Shown piece after piece: positions 42,131 to 51,429 of a stretch of DNA of 64,000 nt (position 1 is its first letter; each line of letters opens with the position of its first letter). The DNA comes from Nocardioides zeae. GTDB taxonomy: Bacteria; Actinomycetota; Actinomycetes; Propionibacteriales; Nocardioidaceae. The stretch is from assembly GCF_010686755.1 (NCBI RefSeq), contig NZ_JAAGXA010000005.1:62001-126000 (forward strand). The letters run 5' to 3'. The notes below the pieces were generated by a model that worked only from the letters and a program-made list of their open reading frames with translations, was not told the DNA's origin and searched no databases. The position numbers were made by a program, and so were the translations under genes.

Positions 42131-43096
42131 TCAGACCCGCGCGACCCTCACGTCCGGCTCGACGACGATGGTGATCGGGCGGAAGGCCCGCACCACGACC
42201 CACGTCAGGGCCGCGGAGGTGACGGCGGCGCCGAGCATGTGGAGGGCGACGAGGCCGACGGGGAGTCCGGTGAAGTACTGCACGTAGCCCACGACGCCCT
42301 GGGCCAGCTCGACCGCGAGGAGCGCGGTGACGGCGCGGGTGAGCCCTGCGTCCCGCTGGCGGCGCGCGACCACGAGCAGGGCGACGGTGAGGGCGACGAG
42401 CGCGTAGACGGCCCAGGCGTGGACGTGGGAGAACGTCGCCGGGTCCAGGCCCGTGCGGGGGGCGTTCTCGTCGCCGGCGTGCGGACCGCTGCCGGTGACG
42501 ACGGTGCCGAGGTAGAGCACGACCCAGCCGACGACGAACGCGGCGACGGTGAGCCGACGGACGAGCGGGGGCGTCGCCGGCGCCGTCGCGCGGGCCGCTG
42601 GCCCCCACACCTCCGGGTGCCGCACGTGGTCGAGCAGCACGACGCAGAGGCCGATCATGGCCAGCGACAGCAGCAGGTGGAGAGCGACGATCCACGGGTT
42701 CAGGTCGGTCAGCACCGTGATGCCGCCGATGACGGCCTGCGCCGGGATGCCGAGCCCGATGCCGAACGCGATCCACGAGGCCCGACGCGAGGTGGCCCGC
42801 CACGCGGCCAGGAACGTCAGGAGCGCGATCGCCGCGAGCACGAACGTCAGGAGCCGGTTGCCGAACTCGATGGCGCCGTGGATGCCCATGCTCGGGTGGG
42901 CCGCGTAGGACTCCTCCGTGCAGCGGGGCCACGTCGGGCAGCCGAGCCCGGAGCCGGTGAGGCGCACGACGGCGCCGGTGACGACGATGCCGATGTTGGC
43001 GACGAGGTTCGCGATCGCGAGCCACCCGAGGTGCCGGTCGGCGAGGGCGTCCAGCCGGGATCGGGACGGGGCGGTGGACGGTGCGGCGGGGGACAT
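42131..43096 (-). CDS. ctaA: Heme A synthase
   Basis: A 321-residue COX15/CtaA-type membrane protein with about eight membrane segments. It oxidises heme O to heme A. Conserved histidine-bearing helices are seen (GIHGAIEFGNRLL, ALHLLLSL, SHVHAWAVYAL, ALHMLGAA). The extracellular CPTWPRC loop near residues 53-59 holds the cysteine pair found in Gram-positive CtaA. It follows the ABC permease gene by only four bases and is probably co-transcribed with it. Confidence 0.93.
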   Translation of the reverse strand: MSPAAPSTAPSRSRLDALADRHLGWLAIANLVANIGIVVTGAVVRLTGSGLGCPTWPRCTEESYAAHPSMGIHGAIEFGNRLLTFVLAAIALLTFLAAWRATSRRASWIAFGIGLGIPAQAVIGGITVLTDLNPWIVALHLLLSLAMIGLCVVLLDHVRHPEVWGPAARATAPATPPLVRRLTVAAFVVGWVVLYLGTVVTGSGPHAGDENAPRTGLDPATFSHVHAWAVYALVALTVALLVVARRQRDAGLTRAVTALLAVELAQGVVGYVQYFTGLPVGLVALHMLGAAVTSAALTWVVVRAFRPITIVVEPDVRVARV

Positions 43097-43100
43097 CGGA

Positions 43101-43877
43101 CTACTCCCAGCGGAAGGATCGGGACACGGCGGCGGCGCCGGCGACTGCCCACGCCACGAGGATCAGGAGGGGGACGACGGCGACGCGGCCGTCGATGAGC
43201 GCGGCGCGCATCGCGTCGCCGAGCGCTGCGGAGGGCAGGACGGCGAGCACCTCGCCGGCCGCGCCGTACGAGGCCCGCGGCAGCACCACGGCGCCACCGA
43301 CGAGGAGCAGGAGGTAGACGAGGTTCGCCGCGGCGAGCGTCGCCTCGGCGCGGAGCGTGCCCGCCATGAGCAGCCCGAGCGACGAGAAGGCTGCCGCCCC
43401 GACCAGCACCGCGAGCAGGGCAGCCAGCACGCCGACCGCGCCGCCACCGGGACGCCACCCGAGCGCGAGCGCCACCGGCACCAGCACGACCCCCTGCACC
43501 ACGTGGACGACGAGGATCGCGCCCAGCTTCCCCAGCAGCAGGCCGTGCCGGGGCAGGGGAGAGGCACCGAGCCGCTTGATGAGGCCGTAGCGCCTCTCGA
43601 AGCCCGTCGCGATCGCCAGCGACGTGAAGGCGGTGGACATCACGGCGAGCGCCAGCACGCCGGGGGTGAGGACGTCGACGGCCCGGCCGTCGAGCTCGAT
43701 GCCGCCGCGCCGGCCGGCGATGACCCCGCCGACGAGTGCCATGACGGGGATGACGATCGCCACGAGCAGCTGCTCGCCGTTGCGGAGCATCAGGCGCGTC
43801 TCCATGAGCGCCTGCGCCCGCACCTGGCGGGCCAGGGGCGCCGCTCCGGGCGACGGGGTGAACGTGCCCGCGCTCAT
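43101..43877 (-). CDS. ABC-2 type transporter permease
   Basis: A 258-residue protein with six hydrophobic segments after a short cytoplasmic start, typical of ABC-2 exporter permeases. The ATG overlaps the stop of the ATPase gene (ATGA). With the ATPase and ctaA it matches the mycobacterial Rv1456c-Rv1458c neighbourhood upstream of sufR. The exported substrate is unknown; the conserved link with heme A synthesis suggests a role in respiration or envelope, but that is inference. Confidence 0.87.
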   Translation of the reverse strand: MSAGTFTPSPGAAPLARQVRAQALMETRLMLRNGEQLLVAIVIPVMALVGGVIAGRRGGIELDGRAVDVLTPGVLALAVMSTAFTSLAIATGFERRYGLIKRLGASPLPRHGLLLGKLGAILVVHVVQGVVLVPVALALGWRPGGGAVGVLAALLAVLVGAAAFSSLGLLMAGTLRAEATLAAANLVYLLLLVGGAVVLPRASYGAAGEVLAVLPSAALGDAMRAALIDGRVAVVPLLILVAWAVAGAAAVSRSFRWE

Positions 43878-44836
43878 CCGGCGGTCCCGCTCGGCGTCGG
43901 CTCCGTGAGCACGCGTCCGGTGAGCTGGAGGAAGACGTCCTCGAGGGTCCGCTGGCCCAGGGTCAGCGCCTCGGGCAGCACGCCGTGCTGCTCGCACCAG
44001 GCGGAGACCTTCGCGAGCGTCGACGCGTCGGCCGGCCCGGTGATGAGGAGGCTCTGGGCGTTGATGGTGGTGACCTCCGTGGCGGGGCCGAGGGCGGTCT
44101 GCAGGGAGGCGGGGGCGTGGGGCGGGAACGGCTTCGTCACGACGAGCCGCACGGTGGTCGCGCCCCCCGCGCGGGTGAGCTCGTACGGCGTGCCGCTCGC
44201 GATGAGTCGCCCGCGGTCGATGACGTGGACGTGGTCGGCGAGGCGCTCCGCCTCCTCGAGGTAGTGCGTCGTCAGCACGGTCGTCACCCCGTCGGCCCGC
44301 AGCTCCTCGAGCAGCTCCCACGTCGTGCGCCGGATGGCCGGGTCCATGCCCGCCGTCGGCTCGTCGACGAACAGGAGCTCGGGTCGGCCCACGAGGGCCG
44401 TGGCGAGCCCGAGCCGCTGCTGCTGACCACCGGAGAGGCGTCGGAACGGCGTGCGCCCGCACTCCGCGAGGCCGAGGCGCTCGACGAGCAGGCCCACCGG
44501 CAGGGGATCGGCGTGCAGGGCCGCGACGTGCCGCAGCATCTCCTCCGCCCGCACCCCCGACCAGGCTCCGCCGGCCTGCAGCATCACGCCGATCCGGGGG
44601 AGCAGCGCGCGACGGTCGCGGACCGGGTCGAGCCCGAGGACCCGCACCGTGCCGCCCTGCGGGCGCCGGTAGCCCTCGCAGGTCTCGAGCGTGGTCGTCT
44701 TGCCCGCACCGTTGGGCCCCAGGACCGCGGTGATGGTCCCGGCCTCCACCCGCAGGTCGAGGTGGTCGACGGCGACGAGGTCGCCGTACCGCATCACCAG
44801 GCCGTCGACGGCGACGGCAGGAGCGGGGGACGGCAC
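43874..44836 (-). CDS. ABC transporter ATP-binding protein (ABC-2 exporter)
   Basis: A 320-residue ATPase: Walker [10 protein letters not shown] near residue 40, signature LSGGQQQR, Walker [14 protein letters not shown] and the H-loop TTHYLEEAE. The ~90 C-terminal residues form the extra domain common in DrrA/CcmA-like exporters. A TACACT -10 lies six bases before GTG 44836. It is divergent from sufR. Confidence 0.92.
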   Translation of the reverse strand: MPSPAPAVAVDGLVMRYGDLVAVDHLDLRVEAGTITAVLGPNGAGKTTTLETCEGYRRPQGGTVRVLGLDPVRDRRALLPRIGVMLQAGGAWSGVRAEEMLRHVAALHADPLPVGLLVERLGLAECGRTPFRRLSGGQQQRLGLATALVGRPELLFVDEPTAGMDPAIRRTTWELLEELRADGVTTVLTTHYLEEAERLADHVHVIDRGRLIASGTPYELTRAGGATTVRLVVTKPFPPHAPASLQTALGPATEVTTINAQSLLITGPADASTLAKVSAWCEQHGVLPEALTLGQRTLEDVFLQLTGRVLTEPTPSGTAG

Positions 44837-44842
44837 CGTGCC

Positions 44843-44848
44843 AGTGTA
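44843..44848 (-). promoter_or_regulatory. -10 element for the ABC ATPase gene (leaderless)
   Basis: TACACT on the minus strand ends six bases before GTG 44836. Confidence 0.5.
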
Positions 44849-44946
44849 GGAGTGCGGCCGTCCCGGTCCGCCCCCGAGCCCGGGTCCGCTGCCGCGACCT
44901 CCGCGGGCCCGGCCGGGGTGCGGCTCGGCGGGGAAGGGTTAGGACA

Positions 44947-44961
44947 CCCTTGCTTGAAGGG
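44947..44961. promoter_or_regulatory. Inverted repeat CCCTT-N5-AAGGG before sufR
   Basis: A perfect five-base inverted repeat with five-base spacing that overlaps the probable -35 (TTGCTT, 44950-44955). A possible regulator site for the suf operon. Confidence 0.4.
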
Positions 44962-44971
44962 CCGCGACGAA

Positions 44972-44977
44972 TAACGT
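44972..44977 (+). promoter_or_regulatory. suf operon promoter
   Basis: TAACGT fits TANNNT and stands 16 bases after TTGCTT (44950-44955). Transcription should start a few bases before GTG 44990, giving almost no leader. Confidence 0.55.
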
Positions 44978-44979
44978 CA

Positions 44980-44992
44980 CACTGGCGTAGTG
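44980..44992. promoter_or_regulatory. Inverted repeat CACT-N5-AGTG over the sufR start
   Basis: Four-base arms separated by five bases, running into the GTG start codon. Placed to block transcription initiation, so it is a candidate autoregulatory SufR site. I cannot check it against a motif collection. Confidence 0.4.
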
Positions 44993-45730
44993 GAAATGCT
45001 GCGAGGCGCTTCGATCGTCGGTCCCCCCGGGGCCGACGACTCCGACGCACCCACCCGCGCGCGCGTGGTCCGCAGCATCCTCGAGGCCGGTCCGTCCACC
45101 GCGGCGCAGCTCGCGGACCGGCTCGACCTGACCCCTGCAGCCGTGCGCCGCCACCTCGACCAGCTCGTCGACGACGGGAGCGTCGAGGTGCGCCAGCAGC
45201 GTCCCGGTGGCTCGCGCGGCCGCGGCCGCCCCGCGCGGGTGTTCCACCTGACCGACACGGGGCGCCAGCAGTTCGACCAGCAGTACGACGACCTGGCCGT
45301 GCAGGCGCTGCGGTTCCTCGCCGAGACCCAGGGCGACGACGCCGTCCTCGACTTCGCGCGCCGTCGGGTCGCGTTCATCGGCCGCGACTTCGGCGCCGTG
45401 AGCGCGGCGCACCCCGACCTGTCGCCCGCCGAGGTGCTGGCCCGCGTCCTGACCGAGGAGGGGTACGCCGCGAGCGTGCGCGCCTCGCCCGTGGGCGACC
45501 AGCTGTGCCAGCAGCACTGCCCGATCTCGCACGTCGCCGCCGAGTTCCCGCAGCTCTGCGAGGCGGAGACCGAGGCCATCAGCGAGGTGCTCGGACGCCA
45601 CGTCCAGCGCCTCGCGACCATCGCGCACGGCGACGGGGTGTGCACCACCTGCATCCCCGACCTGCCGGCCACGCGCGACACCGACCAGAACGACCGTCCG
45701 ACCCCCGAGAAGAACGGAGCGTCCGCATGA
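44990..45730 (+). CDS. sufR: Fe-S cluster-sensing transcriptional regulator SufR
   Basis: A 246-residue regulator. An N-terminal DeoR/ArsR-like winged helix ([25 protein letters not shown]) binds DNA. A C-terminal cysteine set (CQQHC, then CTTC) can hold an iron-sulfur cluster. In relatives, cluster-loaded SufR represses the suf operon, and loss of the cluster relieves repression. First gene of the operon; its stop overlaps sufB (ATGA). The GTG start is near-leaderless and lies in a palindrome. Confidence 0.92.
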   Translation: MEMLRGASIVGPPGADDSDAPTRARVVRSILEAGPSTAAQLADRLDLTPAAVRRHLDQLVDDGSVEVRQQRPGGSRGRGRPARVFHLTDTGRQQFDQQYDDLAVQALRFLAETQGDDAVLDFARRRVAFIGRDFGAVSAAHPDLSPAEVLARVLTEEGYAASVRASPVGDQLCQQHCPISHVAAEFPQLCEAETEAISEVLGRHVQRLATIAHGDGVCTTCIPDLPATRDTDQNDRPTPEKNGASA

Positions 45731-47154
45731 CGTCCACCCCGAGCATCGACGAGCTCAACCCCGGCCTCGAGGGCATCGGCCGCTACGAGTTCGGCTGGTC
45801 CGACTCCGACGCCGCCGGCGCGGCCGCGCAGCGTGGCCTCAACGAGGACGTCGTCCGCGACATCTCCTCCAAGAAGAGCGAGCCCGGGTGGATGCTCGAC
45901 CTCCGCCTCAAGGGCCTGAAGCTCTTCGACCGCAAGCCGATGCCGACGTGGGGCTCCGACCTCGGCGCGATCGACTTCGACAACATCAAGTACTTCGTGC
46001 GGTCCTCCGAGAAGCAGGCCACCAGCTGGGAGGAGCTGCCGGAGGACATCAAGAACACGTACGACAAGCTCGGCATCCCCGAGGCCGAGAAGCAGCGTCT
46101 CGTCGCCGGCGTCGCCGCGCAGTACGAGTCGGAGGTCGTCTACCACTCGATCCGCGAGGACCTCGAGGAGAAGGGCGTCATCTTCGTCGACACCGACACG
46201 GCGCTGAAGGAGCACGAGGAGCTCTTCAAGGAGTACTTCGGCACCGTCATCCCCGTCGGCGACAACAAGTTCTCGGCGCTCAACACCTCGGTGTGGTCCG
46301 GCGGCTCGTTCATCTACGTGCCCAAGGGCGTCCACGTCGACATCCCGCTCCAGGCCTACTTCCGCATCAACACGGAGAACATGGGCCAGTTCGAGCGGAC
46401 CCTCATCATCGCCGACGAGGACTCCTACGTGCACTACGTCGAGGGCTGCACGGCGCCGATCTACTCGTCCGACTCGCTGCACTCCGCGGTCGTCGAGATC
46501 ATCGTGAAGAAGGGCGCCCGCGTCCGCTACACGACGATCCAGAACTGGTCGAACAACGTCTACAACCTCGTCACCAAGCGCGCCACGTGCGAGGCCGGCG
46601 CCACCATGGAGTGGGTCGACGGCAACATCGGCTCGAAGGTGACGATGAAGTACCCGGCGGTCTACCTCATGGGCGAGCACGCCAAGGGCGAGACGCTGTC
46701 GATCGCGTTCGCCGGCGAGGGCCAGCACCAGGACGCGGGCGCCAAGATGGTGCACGCGGCGCCGAACACCTCCTCCTCGATCCTCTCGAAGTCGGTCGCC
46801 CGGGGCGGCGGTCGCACGTCGTACCGCGGCCTCATCCAGGTCAACGAGGGCGCCCACGGCTCGAAGTCGAACGTGCTCTGCGACGCGCTGCTGGTCGACC
46901 AGATCAGCCGCTCCGACACCTACCCCTACGTGGACATCCGCGAGGACGACGTGTCGATGGGCCACGAGGCGTCGGTCTCGAAGGTCTCCGAGGACCAGCT
47001 GTTCTACCTGATGAGCCGCGGCCTGGCCGAGGACGAGGCGATGGCGATGATCGTGCGCGGCTTCGTCGAGCCGATCGCGAAGGAGCTCCCCATGGAGTAC
47101 GCGCTCGAGCTCAACCGCCTCATCGAGCTGCAGATGGAGGGCGCGGTCGGCTGA
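45727..47154 (+). CDS. sufB: Fe-S cluster assembly scaffold SufB
   Basis: A 475-residue SufB, part of the SufBC2D scaffold where clusters are built. The characteristic beta-helix core and the conserved C-terminal [16 protein letters not shown] segment are seen. Unlike M. tuberculosis SufB, there is no intein: the reading frame is continuous at normal length. The ATG overlaps the sufR stop. Confidence 0.97.
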   Translation: MTSTPSIDELNPGLEGIGRYEFGWSDSDAAGAAAQRGLNEDVVRDISSKKSEPGWMLDLRLKGLKLFDRKPMPTWGSDLGAIDFDNIKYFVRSSEKQATSWEELPEDIKNTYDKLGIPEAEKQRLVAGVAAQYESEVVYHSIREDLEEKGVIFVDTDTALKEHEELFKEYFGTVIPVGDNKFSALNTSVWSGGSFIYVPKGVHVDIPLQAYFRINTENMGQFERTLIIADEDSYVHYVEGCTAPIYSSDSLHSAVVEIIVKKGARVRYTTIQNWSNNVYNLVTKRATCEAGATMEWVDGNIGSKVTMKYPAVYLMGEHAKGETLSIAFAGEGQHQDAGAKMVHAAPNTSSSILSKSVARGGGRTSYRGLIQVNEGAHGSKSNVLCDALLVDQISRSDTYPYVDIREDDVSMGHEASVSKVSEDQLFYLMSRGLAEDEAMAMIVRGFVEPIAKELPMEYALELNRLIELQMEGAVG

Positions 47155-47221
47155 CCGGCCCCCCTCGCCGCAGCCGCCGCACCCGCGCCGTACCGATCCC
47201 GAGGAAAGACGAAGAGACGAA

Positions 47222-48403
47222 GTGACTGTCATCGACGAGACGCCCGCCGCCGCCCAGGCCGTGGAGACCGGCAAGGTGTCGAGCCACCTCCACCCCGAGC
47301 CGGGCTACGACCTGGCGCTGCACCCGGTGCCGACGGGGCGCGAGGAGATCTGGCGCTTCACGCCGCTCAAGCGGCTCCAGGGCCTGCTCGACGACCAGGC
47401 CTCCGACGCGCACCTGTCGTGGACCACCCAGCTCCCGGCCGGCGTGACGCTGACCCCCATCTCGGGGGAGGAGGCCCGCGAGCTCGGTGAGTTCCTGCCG
47501 TTCGACCGCCTCGCCGCGCTCGCCGTCGCCCACGCGGGCGGCGCGATGCTGCTCGACATCCCGGCCGAGGCCGAGCTGGACGAGCCGGTGCGCATCGACC
47601 TCGAGGGCACCGGGCTCGACCAGGTCGTGTGGGGCCAGGTCATCGTGCGCGTCGGTCGGTTCGCCCGTGCCACCGTGGTCATCGAGCACCGCGGCCAGGC
47701 GCGCTACAGCCACGCCACCACCGTGCTCGTCGGCGACGGCGCCCAGCTCGACCTCGTCACGCTCAACGACTGGAGCGACGACTCGGTGCACGCCGGCCAG
47801 GTCGGCATCCGCGTCGGTCGCGACGCCCGCGTGCGGGCGAGCGAGTTCACCATCGGTGGCGACCTGGTGCGCACGTCCACCAACGTGGAGTACGCCGGGC
47901 CCGGCGGCGACGCGGAGCTGCTCGGCCTCTACTTCGTGGACGCCGGCCAGCACATCGAGCACCGTCTCTTCGTCGACCACACGGCGCCGAAGACCAAGAG
48001 CAACGTGACCTACAAGGGCGCGCTGCAGGGCGAGGGCGCGCGTGCGGTGTGGATCGGCAACGTCCTCATCCGCAAGGTCGCCGAAGGCATCGAGACCTAC
48101 GAGGAGAACCGCAACCTCGTGCTCACCGACGGCTGCCAGGCCGACTCGGTGCCGAACCTCGAGATCGAGACCGGCGAGATCGAGGGCGCGGGCCACGCGT
48201 CGGCGATCGGCCGCTTCGACGACGAGCAGCTGTTCTACCTGCGCTCGCGCGGCATCGAGGAGTCCGAGGCCCGCCGACTGGTGGTGCACGGGTTCTTCAA
48301 CGACCTCATCCGCCGCGTCGGCGTGCCCGAGCTCGAGGAGCGCCTGCGCGCGGTCGTCGAGGCCGAGCTCGAGCGTCACGTCCTCACCGACGGCCAGGCC
48401 TGA
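47222..48403 (+). CDS. sufD: Fe-S cluster assembly protein SufD
   Basis: A 393-residue paralogue of SufB with the shared C-terminal FDDEQLFYLRSRGI segment. It forms the scaffold with SufB and SufC. The GTG has GAGGAAAG upstream in a 67-base gap after sufB. Confidence 0.95.
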   Translation: MTVIDETPAAAQAVETGKVSSHLHPEPGYDLALHPVPTGREEIWRFTPLKRLQGLLDDQASDAHLSWTTQLPAGVTLTPISGEEARELGEFLPFDRLAALAVAHAGGAMLLDIPAEAELDEPVRIDLEGTGLDQVVWGQVIVRVGRFARATVVIEHRGQARYSHATTVLVGDGAQLDLVTLNDWSDDSVHAGQVGIRVGRDARVRASEFTIGGDLVRTSTNVEYAGPGGDAELLGLYFVDAGQHIEHRLFVDHTAPKTKSNVTYKGALQGEGARAVWIGNVLIRKVAEGIETYEENRNLVLTDGCQADSVPNLEIETGEIEGAGHASAIGRFDDEQLFYLRSRGIEESEARRLVVHGFFNDLIRRVGVPELEERLRAVVEAELERHVLTDGQA

Positions 48404-48405
48404 GC

Positions 48406-48744
48406 ATGGCCTTCGAGCGCGCGTGCGCGGCCGCCGACGTCCCCACCGACACGGCCGTCGCCGTGAAGGTGGGCTCGCTGGAGGTCGCCGTGGCTCGTGA
48501 CGGCGAGACGTTCTACGCCCTGGAGGACCTCTGCAGCCACGCTGCCGTGGCCCTCTCCGAGGGCGAGGTGAGCGACTGCCGCATCGAGTGCTGGCTGCAC
48601 GGCTCGGAGTTCGACCTCCGCACGGGCGAGCCCTCGGGGCTGCCCGCGACGGAGCCCGTCGCGACCTTCCCCGTCGAGGTGCGCGGCGACGACGTGTACG
48701 TCGACGTCAGCACCACCCTCAACGGAGTGCGCCCGAGCGGCTGA
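48406..48744 (+). CDS. Rieske-type [2Fe-2S] ferredoxin of the suf operon
   Basis: A 112-residue soluble Rieske protein with ligands CSH (residues ~43-45) and CWLH (~62-65), like ferredoxin components of aromatic ring dioxygenases. It starts two bases after sufD and precedes sufC. No oxygenase is nearby, so it more likely supplies electrons or is a cluster recipient in the Suf pathway; this is inferred from position. Such a gene between sufD and sufC is common in actinobacteria. Confidence 0.88.
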   Translation: MAFERACAAADVPTDTAVAVKVGSLEVAVARDGETFYALEDLCSHAAVALSEGEVSDCRIECWLHGSEFDLRTGEPSGLPATEPVATFPVEVRGDDVYVDVSTTLNGVRPSG

Positions 48745-48800
48745 GCCGCCGGTCGCCACCCCCACCGACTTTCCACCCACGCTGGAGAACGAGAGAGAAC

Positions 48801-49559
48801 ATGAGCACGCTGGAGATCAAGGACCTGCACGTCTCGGTGACCACCGAGGACGGCCCCAAGGAGATCCTCAAGGGCGTCACGCTGACCATCAAGGACGGCG
48901 AGACCCACGCGATCATGGGCCCCAACGGGTCGGGCAAGTCGACGCTCGCCTACTCGATCGCGGGACACCCGAAGTACGAGGTCACCGGTGGCAGCGTCAC
49001 CCTCGACGGCGAGGACGTCCTCGCGATGAGCGTCGACGAGCGGGCCCGCGCCGGTCTCTTCCTCGCCATGCAGTACCCGGTCGAGGTGCCCGGCGTCTCC
49101 GTCGCCAACTTCCTCCGCACCGCGAAGACCGCCATCGACGGCGAGGCGCCGAAGCTCCGCACGTGGGTGAAGGACGTCAACACCGCGCTCGGCGCCAACG
49201 GCCTCGACGCCTCCTTCTCGCAGCGCTCCGTCAACGAGGGCTTCTCCGGCGGCGAGAAGAAGCGGCACGAGATCGCCCAGCTGAACCTGCTGCAGCCCAA
49301 GGTCGCGGTGCTCGACGAGACCGACTCCGGCCTGGACATCGACGCGCTCAAGGTCGTCTCCGAGGGCGTCAACACCTTCGCCCAGGGCGGCGACAAGGGC
49401 GTGCTGCTGATCACGCACTACACGCGCATCCTGCGCTACATCAAGCCCGACTTCGTCCACGTGTTCGTGGCCGGCAAGGTCGCCGAGTCCGGCGGCGCCG
49501 AGCTCGCCGAGCAGCTCGAGGCCGAGGGCTACGACAAGTACGTCGCAGCGGCGCGATAA
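48801..49559 (+). CDS. sufC: Fe-S cluster assembly ATPase SufC
   Basis: A 252-residue ABC-type ATPase: Walker A GPNGSGKST, signature FSGGEKKR, Walker B VAVLDETDSGLD and H-loop ITHYTRIL. It drives conformational change in SufBC2D. GAGAGAGAAC precedes the ATG. Confidence 0.97.
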   Translation: MSTLEIKDLHVSVTTEDGPKEILKGVTLTIKDGETHAIMGPNGSGKSTLAYSIAGHPKYEVTGGSVTLDGEDVLAMSVDERARAGLFLAMQYPVEVPGVSVANFLRTAKTAIDGEAPKLRTWVKDVNTALGANGLDASFSQRSVNEGFSGGEKKRHEIAQLNLLQPKVAVLDETDSGLDIDALKVVSEGVNTFAQGGDKGVLLITHYTRILRYIKPDFVHVFVAGKVAESGGAELAEQLEAEGYDKYVAAAR

Positions 49560-49587
49560 GCGGCACCGGGCGGCGTTGTCGTCGCTC

Positions 49588-49613
49588 GGCGGCCGCTCCG
49601 CTCCAAGGCCGCC
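49588..49613 (+). other. Hairpin 1 between sufC and sufS
   Basis: GGCGGCC and GGCCGCC pair across a 12-base loop, 28 bases after the sufC stop. A possible partial terminator or mRNA-processing/stabilising structure inside the operon. Confidence 0.45.
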
Positions 49614-49642
49614 GTCGCTCCTCCGCCTTGCCCTGCACCACT

Positions 49643-49662
49643 GCTCACGCCGCTGCGTGAGC
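49643..49662 (+). other. Hairpin 2 between sufC and sufS
   Basis: GCTCACGC and GCGTGAGC are perfect eight-base arms with a CGCT loop. It ends about ten bases before the sufS ribosome site AAAGGA. Confidence 0.5.
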
Positions 49663-49684
49663 CCGACAGCCAGAAAGGAACACG

Positions 49685-50965
49685 ATGTCGATCGCTGGTC
49701 TGCTGCCCCAGCTCGAGGTGGTCCGCAAGGACTTCCCGATCCTCGAGCGCACGCTCGCGGGTGGGATGCCGCTGGTCTACCTCGACAGCGCCAACACCTC
49801 GCAGAAGCCGCAGTGCGTGATCGACACGATGGTCGACCACCTCGAGCGCCACAACGCCAACGTCGCCCGCGCCATGCACCAGCTGGGCGCGGAGTCGTCC
49901 GAGGCGTTCGAGGCCGCCCGCGACAAGGTGGCGTCGTTCATCGGTGCTCCCTCGCGCGACGAGGTCATCTTCACGAAGAACGCCTCCGAGGCGCTGAACC
50001 TCGTCGCGAACACGCTCGCGTGGGCCCGCGGCGACCTGGCGCTCGGTGAGGGCGACGTCGTCGTCACCACCGAGATGGAGCACCACTCCAACATCGTGCC
50101 GTGGCAGCTCCTCACCCAGCGCACGGGCGCGACGCTGCGCTGGTTCGGCCTCACGGAGGACGGTCACCTCGACCTGTCAGACATCGACGAGCTGATCACC
50201 GAGCGCACCAAGCTCGTCACCCTCACCTGGGTGTCGAACATGCTCGGCACGATCAACCCGGTCGCCGCGATCACCCGCCGGGCCCACGAGGTCGGCGCAC
50301 TCGTGGTCGTCGACGCCTCGCAGGCGGCTCCTCAGCTGCCCATCGACCTGGCGGCGATGCCGGTCGAGGAGCGCCCCGACCTCCTCGCGTTCACCGGTCA
50401 CAAGGTCGTCGGTCCGACGGGCATCGGCGTGCTGTGGGGCAGCCGGGCGGTCCTCGACGAGCTCCCGCCGTTCCTCGGCGGCGGCGAGATGATCGCGACG
50501 GTGGCGATGGAGCGCTCGACGTACGCCGGCATCCCCCACAAGTTCGAGGCCGGTACCCCGCCGATCGTCGAGGCCGTCGGCCTCGGCGCGGCCGTCGACT
50601 ACCTGTCGGACCTCGGCATGCAGCACGTCCACGCGCACGAGCAGGCCATCACGGCGTACGCGCTGGAGGGCCTGGCCACCGTCCCCGGCCTCACGGTGCT
50701 CGGTCCGCTCGACGCCGCCCAGCGGGGCGGCGCGATCAGCTTCGAGATCGAGGGCGTGCACCCGCACGACGTCGCCCAGGTGCTGGACTCGCGCGGCGTC
50801 GCGGTGCGCGCCGGCCACCACTGCGCGAAGCCGGCCCACGCCCGCTTCGGGGTGCAGAGCTCGACCCGGATGTCGTCGTACCTCTACACGACGCCGGGGG
50901 AGATCGACGCGCTCGTCGAGGCCCTGGAATACACCCGCTCCTACTTCCGGTTGGGTGACTCGTGA
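49685..50965 (+). CDS. sufS: Cysteine desulfurase SufS
   Basis: A 426-residue class V aminotransferase-fold enzyme giving persulfide sulfur from cysteine. The PLP lysine is in FTGHKVVGPTG and the catalytic cysteine in RAGHHCAKP. It has GAAAGGAA upstream; the 125-base gap after sufC is the only large one in the operon. The stop overlaps sufU (GTGA). Confidence 0.97.
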   Translation: MSIAGLLPQLEVVRKDFPILERTLAGGMPLVYLDSANTSQKPQCVIDTMVDHLERHNANVARAMHQLGAESSEAFEAARDKVASFIGAPSRDEVIFTKNASEALNLVANTLAWARGDLALGEGDVVVTTEMEHHSNIVPWQLLTQRTGATLRWFGLTEDGHLDLSDIDELITERTKLVTLTWVSNMLGTINPVAAITRRAHEVGALVVVDASQAAPQLPIDLAAMPVEERPDLLAFTGHKVVGPTGIGVLWGSRAVLDELPPFLGGGEMIATVAMERSTYAGIPHKFEAGTPPIVEAVGLGAAVDYLSDLGMQHVHAHEQAITAYALEGLATVPGLTVLGPLDAAQRGGAISFEIEGVHPHDVAQVLDSRGVAVRAGHHCAKPAHARFGVQSSTRMSSYLYTTPGEIDALVEALEYTRSYFRLGDS

Positions 50966-51429
50966 CCGCACAGGACCTGGACGCGCTCTACCAGGAGATC
51001 ATCCTGGACCACTACAAGAACCCCCACCACAAGGGTCTCCGCGAGCCGCACGAGGCCGAGGTGCACCACGTGAACCCCACGTGCGGCGACGAGATCACGC
51101 TGCGGGTGCACCTCACCGGTGAGCCGGGCGCGGAGACCGTGGCCGACGTTTCCTACGACTCCCTGGGCTGCTCCATCTCCCAGGCATCGGCCTCGGTGAT
51201 GACCGACCTCGTGATCGGGCGTCCCGTCGCGGAGGCGCTCGAGGTGCACGAGACGTTCCTGACCCTCATGCAGGGCAAGGGACAGGTCGAGCCCGACGAG
51301 GACGTCCTGGAGGACGGCATCGCGTTCGCCGGTGTCGCCAAGTTCCCGGCGCGCGTGAAGTGCGCCCTGCTGTCGTGGATGGCCTGGAAGGACGCGACGG
51401 CCCGAGTCATGGAGGAGAACAGCAAGTGA
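50962..51429 (+). CDS. sufU: SufU sulfur-transfer protein
   Basis: A 155-residue zinc-dependent sulfurtransferase. Conserved cysteines are in NPTCGDE, LGCSISQAS and KCALLSW. It accepts sulfur from SufS. The 18-20 residue SufU-type insertion is retained, which separates it from IscU. Overlaps both neighbours by four bases. Confidence 0.94.
   Translation: MTAQDLDALYQEIILDHYKNPHHKGLREPHEAEVHHVNPTCGDEITLRVHLTGEPGAETVADVSYDSLGCSISQASASVMTDLVIGRPVAEALEVHETFLTLMQGKGQVEPDEDVLEDGIAFAGVAKFPARVKCALLSWMAWKDATARVMEENSK

Noticed and set aside
41107..42287. Long open frames in the ctaB-ctaA gap
   Set aside because: They run through tandem palindromic repeats, repeat their own sequence, lack ribosome sites and show no domain; high GC alone keeps the frame open.
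45727..47154. Intein in SufB, as in M. tuberculosis
   Set aside because: The protein is 475 residues with continuous SufB sequence, so no intein is inserted.
49685..51429. Possible duplication of Fe-S systems (isc-type SufS/SufU)
   Set aside because: SufS and SufU have SUF-type features and overlap within the same operon; no second system is present.
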